A stretch of 64,000 nt of DNA from Polaribacter irgensii 23-P (GTDB lineage: Bacteria; Bacteroidota; Bacteroidia; Flavobacteriales; Flavobacteriaceae), in assembly GCF_000153225.1 (NCBI RefSeq), contig NZ_CH724148.1:748640-812639 (forward strand), written 5' to 3'. The translations under genes were made by a program, and so were the position numbers. Below, one piece after another: positions 62,874 to 64,000 of the stretch (positions within the stretch are counted from its first letter, which is position 1; the number at the start of each line of letters is the position of its first letter). The notes beneath the pieces are model-generated. The model saw nothing but the letters and a program-made list of their open reading frames with translations, was not told the DNA's origin and made no database searches.

Positions 62874-63152
62874 ATTATTAATTTTACTTTACTTCTTGAA
62901 AAATTATCTTTTCTACCTACTTTGCATCTTTAAATACTACGTTTTATCCTTTTGCACATACCAGAGCATTCCTTGATACTGGATATATCAGTCTGAAATC
63001 GCAGCAGACTTTATTTTACAAGTCTTCTATTTTACACTTCGACAAGCTCAGTGAGATCTCTTTAATCTTGATGTCTTTGAGTCTATTGTATCCCTCTTTT
63101 TTAAAAGCTGCAATAATACCGTTGGTATCCTGTAGATCAATTGATATTAAAC
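62874..63152. other. Intergenic region between ketosynthase and ACP genes
   Basis: 279 nt without an ATG-started gene. It holds a repeat-like oligomer at 63035-63055 and a minus-strand coding-like stretch (about 63015-63177) without a start codon. Confidence 0.4.
63035..63055. repeat. Possible dispersed short repeat
   Basis: ACTTCGACAAGCTCAGTGAG resembles, from memory, a short sequence dispersed between genes in many flavobacterial and other genomes. Only one copy occurs in this window, so its repeat nature is not shown here. Confidence 0.35.
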
Positions 63153-64000
63153 CTATCTGTCTAATCCTGTCAAAGATTCTTCATATTTTTTAAAAATAAC
63201 ACAACCATTCACGTCACCAAAACCAAAACTTGCTTTGGCTAAAATAGTAATGTCTTTTTTAATCATTTTGGTTGGAATTTTATCCGTGGCAATTAATGCG
63301 GTTATTTCTGAATGTACATCTTCGCAATTAATGTTTGGAAACACAAATTGCTCTTTTATTTGTAAAACAGCCGCGACACACTCTACTGCTCCAGAGGCCG
63401 CTAAACAGTGTCCTATCATCGACTTTAAAGAATTAATATAGGGGAAATCACTTCCTTTTCTGCCCAGTGCTTTTGTCCAATTTTCTATTTCTAAAGAATC
63501 TTTAGAGGTTGCTGTTAAATGCCCATTAATCACATCTATTGCTGCTGGTGTAACATCAGCGTCCAACAAGGCATTTGTAATACATTTCTGGACTGCCTCT
63601 GAATTTGGGGCTGTTAAGGTGCCCCCATTTCTTTGTCCACCAGAATTAATATTTCCTCCTAAAACCTCTGCATAAATAGTTGCTTTCCGCTTCAATGCAC
63701 TTTCTAAAGACTCTAAAACCATTGCACCTGCACCACTTCCTGGAACAAAACCTGCTGCTGTTGCACTCATGGGCCTCGATCCTTTCTCTGGCGTTTCATT
63801 GTGCTTGTAAGACATCACGCGCATTGCGTCAAAACCTCCCCAAGTATACAGACTACTATCACTAGAACTTCCCACCAACATGCGTTTTGCTTTTCCCGCT
63901 TTTATTCTTTCAAAACCTAACAATAGCGCTTCTGTCCCTGTAGTGCATGCAGAAGAGTTTGTTGTAACCTGATTCCCAAAACCTAAAATCCCCCCTAAGT
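63153..64000 (-). CDS. Beta-ketoacyl-[ACP] synthase, 5' end beyond window
   Basis: The reading frame is open to the window edge, giving the C-terminal 281 residues. The catalytic Cys is in TNSSACTTGTEAL close to the edge. The first His motif reads INGHLTATSKDSLE in place of the usual HGTGT; I recall this form in flexirubin/aryl-polyene ketosynthases. The second His is in SLKSMIGHCLAASGAVE, and ASFGFGDVNGCVIFKKY is the glycine loop. It would extend the polyene chain on the downstream ACP. Confidence 0.92.
   Translation of the reverse strand, partial: LGGILGFGNQVTTNSSACTTGTEALLLGFERIKAGKAKRMLVGSSSDSSLYTWGGFDAMRVMSYKHNETPEKGSRPMSATAAGFVPGSGAGAMVLESLESALKRKATIYAEVLGGNINSGGQRNGGTLTAPNSEAVQKCITNALLDADVTPAAIDVINGHLTATSKDSLEIENWTKALGRKGSDFPYINSLKSMIGHCLAASGAVECVAAVLQIKEQFVFPNINCEDVHSEITALIATDKIPTKMIKKDITILAKASFGFGDVNGCVIFKKYEESLTGLDR

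Overview
The window looks like a chromosome segment of an AT-rich marine-type Flavobacteriaceae bacterium (Bacteroidota), similar in gene content to Polaribacter or Tenacibaculum. The support is SusC/SusD and FecI/FecR genes, a SprE/PorW-like type IX secretion lipoprotein, Bacteroidota-restricted families (DUF4270, DUF4271, DUF4296), TAnnTTTG-type promoter boxes in many upstream regions, and an aryl-polyene/flexirubin-type ketosynthase-ACP-phosphopantetheinyl transferase set at the right edge. No rRNA, tRNA, CRISPR array or intact insertion sequence was recognised.

1-15.9 kb is conserved housekeeping: end of a MarC-family gene, a small FAD oxidoreductase, a leftward unit (GT5-like protein, DUF4270 lipoprotein, glmS), panC-panD-flippase-like protein-radA, a leftward DUF4271-hemD pair, a rightward glycosyltransferase-GNAT-pyrC-DUF4296 unit, an epimerase and tyrS. 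15.95-16.8 kb is a patch of decayed genes: remains of a YHS-domain gene and a truncated, frameshifted copy of the LuxE-like gene that stands intact at 34.4-35.35 kb.

16.8-34.25 kb is a polysaccharide-utilisation-type locus: ECF sigma factor, FecR anti-sigma, SusC with an STN signalling domain, SusD, two secreted PIG-L/LmbE de-N-acetylases in tandem, an MFS sugar transporter, a ROK kinase, a PcRGLX/YetA-like putative lyase, a NagB-PIG-L fusion and a DASS anion transporter. No NagA is present. I infer a route in which an amino-sugar glycan is cut and de-N-acetylated in the periplasm, and the free amino sugar is imported, phosphorylated and deaminated. The locus lies between the decayed and intact copies of the LuxE-like gene, which are in the same orientation, so it may be an inserted or rearranged island.

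34.4-46.8 kb: the LuxE-like gene, an isoaspartyl peptidase, an ALDH7-type dehydrogenase, and a leftward gene string sprE/porW-like, bactofilin, AtpZ, DUF6168-like, atpB-atpE-atpF-atpH-atpA-atpG. The beta and epsilon subunit genes are not here. The 3' end of atpG carries a 47-bp direct duplication.

46.96-53.6 kb is the most unusual block: a PadR regulator followed by six tandem, divergent members of one membrane-protein family (N-terminal D-x(3)-E-x(2)-DH type motif plus about four membrane segments), then a DUF5687-like ABC membrane protein and its ATPase, all tightly spaced on one strand. I propose it as a PadR-controlled membrane module of unknown function. 53.8-62 kb holds a thioredoxin, an S9 prolyl oligopeptidase, a flavin monooxygenase, an M13 metallopeptidase, a lone ABC ATPase, a GreA-C-like protein and a YceI protein. 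The window ends inside the polyene-type cluster.
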